Assembly (NCBI GenBank): GCA_946482625.1
Contig: CAMLSH010000096.1
Coordinates: 1-9,949, forward strand
Reading direction: 5' to 3'
Length of the DNA stretch: 9,949 nucleotides
Origin: an uncultured Opitutaceae bacterium
Lineage (GTDB): Bacteria > Verrucomicrobiota > Verrucomicrobiae > Opitutales > Opitutaceae
Below the pieces are notes generated by a model. That model was given only the letters and a program-made list of their open reading frames with translations, ran no database searches and was not told the DNA's origin. Of this stretch, positions 7,363 to 9,949 are shown one piece after another; the first letter of the stretch is position 1; each line of letters opens with the position of its first letter. Position numbers and translations under genes: made by a program.

Positions 7363-8409
7363 ATGCATCTTCACTCTCTCCGCCGCGCGATCAGCGTCGC
7401 CGGCTTCGCGCTCCTCTCGGCTATCGTCACGCACGCAGCGGACGCTCCACTCCCCAAGGTGAAACTCTTCACCACCGGCGGCACCATCCAGAGCAAAGGC
7501 GCTCACCGCCAGAAGCTCATGGAGTACAGCGACGGCAAAGTCTCTCCCGAGGAACTCATCGCCGATCTCCCCGAGATGAAAGAGTTCGCCGATATCTCCT
7601 ACACCGAGATCGCCAACGTCGGCTCACCCAGCATGACGACCGAGCTGCTCCTCAAACTCGCCAACAGCATCAACGCCTGGCTCGCCCAGCCCGACTCCGC
7701 CGGCGCCGTCGTCACTCACGGCACCTCGACCCTCGAGGAAACCGCCTACTTCCTCAACCTCGTCATCAAGTCCGACAAACCCGTCGTGGTCGTCGGCGCC
7801 ATGCGCCCCTTCACCGCCGTCAGCCGCGACGGTCCGTTCAATCTCCTCAACGCCGTCCGCGTCGCCGCCACACCCGAGGCCCGCAACAAGGGCGTCATGA
7901 TCCTCCTCAACGACGAGATCAGCGCCGCCCGCGAGACCACCAAGGTGAACACTTACCGCATGGATACGTTTGTCGCCCGCGACGCCGGCCCGCTCGGTTT
8001 CGCCGATTCGGACCGCATCGTCTTCTACCGCAAGCCCACCACCCGCCACACCAGCAAGTCCGAGTTCGACATCAGCAAACTCACGACTCTTCCGCGCGTG
8101 GACGTGACGTATGACTACCAGGAATCCGGCCGCACCGCGATCGACGCATTCGTCGCCGCCGGCGCGAAAGGCGTGATCGTCACCGGTGGCGGACGCGACG
8201 CCATCAAGGACGGCCAGGCCAAGGGCGTGGTCTTCGTCGCGAGCGATCGCAAGGGCTCCGGCCGCGTCCTCGAAAGCGCCGGCTCCGTCGAACGCAACGT
8301 CGTCACCTCCGACAACATCAACCCTCAGAAGGCCCGCATCCTCCTCCGCCTCGCGCTCACCAAGACCACCGATCCGAAGGAAATCCAGCGCATGTTCAAC
8401 GAGTACTGA
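7363..8409 (+). CDS. Secreted type II L-asparaginase-like protein 3 (divergent member)
   Basis: 348 residues with a Sec signal (MHLHSLRRAISV, then AGFALLSAIV, cleavage near THA-A). Motifs: TTGGTIQS with nucleophile T41, HGTST at 119-123 (Ser at the usual Asp), GAMRP, K194 in ETTKVNT, and NPQKARILL near the C-terminus. It is the closest of the four to E. coli AnsB: it keeps the NVGS loop (S88 at the AnsB Ser58 position) and GAMRP. It also differs most in one place: the loop after VTGGGRDA is about ten residues shorter than in AnsB or its neighbours and lacks the AnsB Asn248 region. Expected activity is Asn/Gln-type amide hydrolysis outside the cytoplasm, with specificity uncertain. Asparaginase 4 starts 6 bp after its stop, so the two are probably co-transcribed and perhaps translationally coupled. 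Confidence 0.93.
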   Translation: MHLHSLRRAISVAGFALLSAIVTHAADAPLPKVKLFTTGGTIQSKGAHRQKLMEYSDGKVSPEELIADLPEMKEFADISYTEIANVGSPSMTTELLLKLANSINAWLAQPDSAGAVVTHGTSTLEETAYFLNLVIKSDKPVVVVGAMRPFTAVSRDGPFNLLNAVRVAATPEARNKGVMILLNDEISAARETTKVNTYRMDTFVARDAGPLGFADSDRIVFYRKPTTRHTSKSEFDISKLTTLPRVDVTYDYQESGRTAIDAFVAAGAKGVIVTGGGRDAIKDGQAKGVVFVASDRKGSGRVLESAGSVERNVVTSDNINPQKARILLRLALTKTTDPKEIQRMFNEY

Positions 8410-8415
8410 GCCGCC

Positions 8416-9669
8416 ATGAACGCCCAACTCCCCACTTCGAACATCCAACTTCCAATGGATCACAATACTTCTCCGCGCCCGTCCGCCATCCACACTTCAG
8501 CGTTAAACGTTGAGCGTTCAGCGTTGAGCGTTCTTAGCCGCCGTGCCGCTCTGACCGTGCTCGCGACACTGGTCATTGGTCACTGGTCATTGGTCACTCC
8601 CGCCGCGTCCGCGGCGGAGATTCCCACCTATTCCCCGCCGCCCGCGATGCCGGCCAACGCCGCCACGCTTCCGCGCATCGTCCTCGTCTCCATGGGCGGC
8701 ACCATCGCCAGCCGCGGCGCGCCTCGCACCAACATTACCAACTACGGCGGCGGCGTCCTCCCGCGCGTTGAACCGATCGATTGGGTCAACGAAATGCCCG
8801 AGGTCGCCACCATCGCCCGTGTCACGGTCGACGATCAGCGCGCCCCGCAAAATCGCGCCTCCGGCTCCGAGACTCACGAGGATTTTCACCGCGTCTCCAA
8901 ACGCCTCAACGAACTCGCCAACGATCCCAACGTCGACGGCATGGTCGTCACCCACGGCACCAACACGCAGTCCGAGGTCGCCTACTACATGAACCTCACC
9001 GTGAAGACCGACAAACCCATCGTCTTCGTCGGCTCTCAGCGCCCGTGGTCCGCCCTGTCCGGCGACGGCCCCCGCAATCTTTTCGACGCCATCCGCGTCG
9101 CCGCCTCCAAAGACGCCTGGGGAAAAGGCGTGCTCCACTGTACCAACAACCTGGTGACGCCCGCGCGTGACCTCGACAAAACCAGCGCCTATCGCACCCA
9201 CACGTTCAAGGGCGTGGACGTTGGCGCCATCGGTTTCGCCGATCCCGACCGCATCGTTTTCCAGCGCGACGTCATCCGCCGCCACACCACCGGCTCCGAA
9301 TTCGCCGGCCAGGAATACCCCACCGTCCCCGCCGTCGAGATCTTCTACGGCTATCGTGAAGCTCCCGGGTACTTCATCGACGCCGCCGTCGAGCATGGCG
9401 TCAAAGGCATCGTCATCGATGGCGTCGGTGCTGGCGGAGCCACTACGAGCCAGACTGAAGCGCTCAAACGCGCACAGGCTAAAGGAGTCGTCGTCGTCAT
9501 GACCGCCCGCACCTACGGCGGCCGCGTGCAAGACACGCCTCGCCGCCGCGAAGCCAGGATCGTCCCCGGTGACAATCTCCACCCCGAAAAAGCCCGCGTC
9601 CTCCTCCAGCTCGCCCTGACCAAGACCACCGACCTCGCCGAGATCCAACGCATCTTCACCGAGTACTGA
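8416..9669 (+). CDS. Secreted type II L-asparaginase-like protein 4 with a repeat-built leader
   Basis: 417 residues from ATG 8416; the enzyme domain begins near residue 86 (LPRIVLVSMGGTIAS). Motifs: nucleophile T96, Y110 in TNYGG, HGTNT at 180-184 (Asn at the usual Asp), GSQRPW, K255 in LDKTSAYR, RVQDTPRR, and a C-terminus in IFTEY. It groups with asparaginases 1 and 2. The leader is very long: about 43 residues precede an export signal reading SRRAALTVLATLVIGHWSLV with AASAA as the likely cleavage region. SRRAAL resembles a Tat motif without the usual Phe, so Tat or Sec is possible. Three different heptamer repeat families encode most of the leader. ATG 8455 or TTG 8524 are alternative starts; TTG 8524 would give a conventional 30-40 residue signal. 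The end and product are firm, but the start is uncertain. Confidence 0.92.
   Translation: MNAQLPTSNIQLPMDHNTSPRPSAIHTSALNVERSALSVLSRRAALTVLATLVIGHWSLVTPAASAAEIPTYSPPPAMPANAATLPRIVLVSMGGTIASRGAPRTNITNYGGGVLPRVEPIDWVNEMPEVATIARVTVDDQRAPQNRASGSETHEDFHRVSKRLNELANDPNVDGMVVTHGTNTQSEVAYYMNLTVKTDKPIVFVGSQRPWSALSGDGPRNLFDAIRVAASKDAWGKGVLHCTNNLVTPARDLDKTSAYRTHTFKGVDVGAIGFADPDRIVFQRDVIRRHTTGSEFAGQEYPTVPAVEIFYGYREAPGYFIDAAVEHGVKGIVIDGVGAGGATTSQTEALKRAQAKGVVVVMTARTYGGRVQDTPRRREARIVPGDNLHPEKARVLLQLALTKTTDLAEIQRIFTEY
8424..8458 (+). repeat. CCAACTY heptamer array at the asparaginase 4 N-terminus
   Basis: Five units in 7-base register: CCAACTC, CCCACTT, CGAACAT, CCAACTT and CCAATGG. They are degenerate, and the last matches only at its start. 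The array begins 8 bases after the annotated ATG and encodes QLPTSNIQLPM if translated. Confidence 0.65.
8500..8534 (+). repeat. GCGTTSA heptamer array in the asparaginase 4 leader
   Basis: Five units: GCGTTAA, ACGTTGA, GCGTTCA, GCGTTGA and GCGTTCT. In the asparaginase 4 frame they read ALNVERSALSVL. This is a separate family from the arrays at 8424 and 8570, and it contains the alternative TTG start at 8524. Confidence 0.8.
8570..8597 (+). repeat. TGGTCAY heptamer array in the asparaginase 4 signal peptide
   Basis: Four perfect units alternating TGGTCAT and TGGTCAC, encoding LVIGHWSLVT, the hydrophobic core of the export signal just before the AASAA cleavage region. Same orientation and codon phase as the arrays in amidases A and D. 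Confidence 0.9.
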
Positions 9670-9690
9670 TCGCCTCGGCCTCCGGTGTAG

Positions 9691-9710
9691 GCGGGGTGCC
9701 CCCACCCCGC
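9691..9710. repeat. Palindrome after asparaginase 4
   Basis: Perfect 8-base arms GCGGGGTG and CACCCCGC with a CCCC loop, 21 bases after the asparaginase 4 stop and preceded by GTAG. No T-tract follows. Position and architecture match the palindromes at 6136 and 7298, but the arm sequence differs. Confidence 0.7.
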
Positions 9711-9769
9711 TTCCCCAGGCTCACGCGCTCCGCCCAATCCCACCCGAGCGCAGCGACATTCCTCCAAAT

Positions 9770-9797
9770 CCAGCTTCGAAAATCGAAAACCCAAATG
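9770..9797 (+). repeat. CGAAAAY heptamer array ending in the amidase D start codon
   Basis: Four units in 7-base register: CCAGCTT, CGAAAAT, CGAAAAC and CCAAATG, the first and last degenerate. The ATG start codon of the next gene is the end of the last unit. This A-rich stretch occupies the ribosome-binding region. Confidence 0.55.
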
Positions 9798-9949
9798 CTC
9801 CGCCTCTCCTCCTTCACGCGACCCCACCTCCTCGCCTGCGCACTGGTCATTGCTCACTGGTCATTGGTCACTTCACCGACATCCGCGAAAGCCGAAACCC
9901 TCGTCCTCACCCAGTCCACGCTCAAGGAAGTCAACGCCGCGCTCGCCGC
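9795..9949 (+). CDS. Secreted protein, probable amidase D (3' partial)
   Basis: 51 codons are visible before the window ends. The N-terminus is a signal peptide: MLRLSSFTRPH, then a hydrophobic core LLACALVIAHWSLVT, with likely cleavage after SAKA. The heptamer array at 9844-9871 encodes part of the core. The mature start ETLVLTQSTLKEVNAALA resembles the start of mature amidase A (TFDLETATVADLNAAFDSG), with a short acidic/hydrophobic lead and an x-x-(L/V)-N-A-A helix. On that basis, and by analogy with the asparaginase 1-amidase A pair, it is probably another amidase-signature enzyme. No catalytic residue is in view, so the product name is an inference, but coding status is well supported. 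It starts 125 bp after asparaginase 4, beyond a palindrome. Confidence 0.6.
   Translation, partial: MLRLSSFTRPHLLACALVIAHWSLVTSPTSAKAETLVLTQSTLKEVNAALA
9844..9871 (+). repeat. TGGTCAY heptamer array in the amidase D signal peptide
   Basis: Four units: TGGTCAT, TGCTCAC, TGGTCAT and TGGTCAC, with one substitution (GCTC in unit 2). It encodes LVIAHWSLVT within the predicted signal peptide, in the same codon phase as the arrays in amidase A and asparaginase 4. Confidence 0.88.

Overview
The window is GC-rich bacterial chromosome. All eight recognisable genes lie on the + strand and encode predicted secreted amide hydrolases: four type II L-asparaginase-like proteins and four amidase-signature enzymes. 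The order is asparaginase 1 (5' end cut off by the window), amidase A, amidase B, amidase C, asparaginases 2, 3 and 4, then the first 51 codons of a probable amidase D. I see no RNA gene, transposase, CRISPR array, transporter or regulator. The base composition, near-absence of Shine-Dalgarno sites, short tandem 7-mer and 9-mer repeats and GC-rich intergenic palindromes would fit a verrucomicrobium of the Opitutaceae type. This is recall and inference, not a database result.

Layout: 3-1013 asparaginase 1; 1043-2632 amidase A (Sec signal, peptide-amidase-like active site); 2633-3018 a gene-free gap with a palindrome, a strong intrinsic terminator and an AT-rich possible promoter; 3019-4545 and 4564-6123 amidases B and C, tandem paralogues with twin-arginine (Tat) leaders; 6201-7277, 7363-8409 and 8416-9669 asparaginases 2 to 4 with N-terminal export leaders; 9795 to the end, amidase D. 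The short junctions (29, 18 and 6 bp) have no hairpin, and each junction of 77 bp or more has at least one palindrome. This suggests units [1-A], [B-C], [2], [3-4] and [D...].

Together the genes look like an expanded array for cleaving amide bonds outside the cytoplasm, probably to release ammonia or deamidated amino acids from amino acids, peptides or other amides. The real substrates are open. All four asparaginases keep the catalytic Thr, Thr and Lys but replace the substrate-binding Asp of the HGTDT motif with Asn or Ser.

The most unusual feature is that short tandem repeats build the N-terminal leaders. A heptamer, TGGTCAY, occurs four times in tandem in the leader of four genes. Because its period is 7, it encodes the same hydrophobic heptapeptide cycle (G-H-W-S-L-V-I/T) in every forward frame, and in three genes it forms the core of the signal peptide. 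Other short repeats contain or adjoin start codons.
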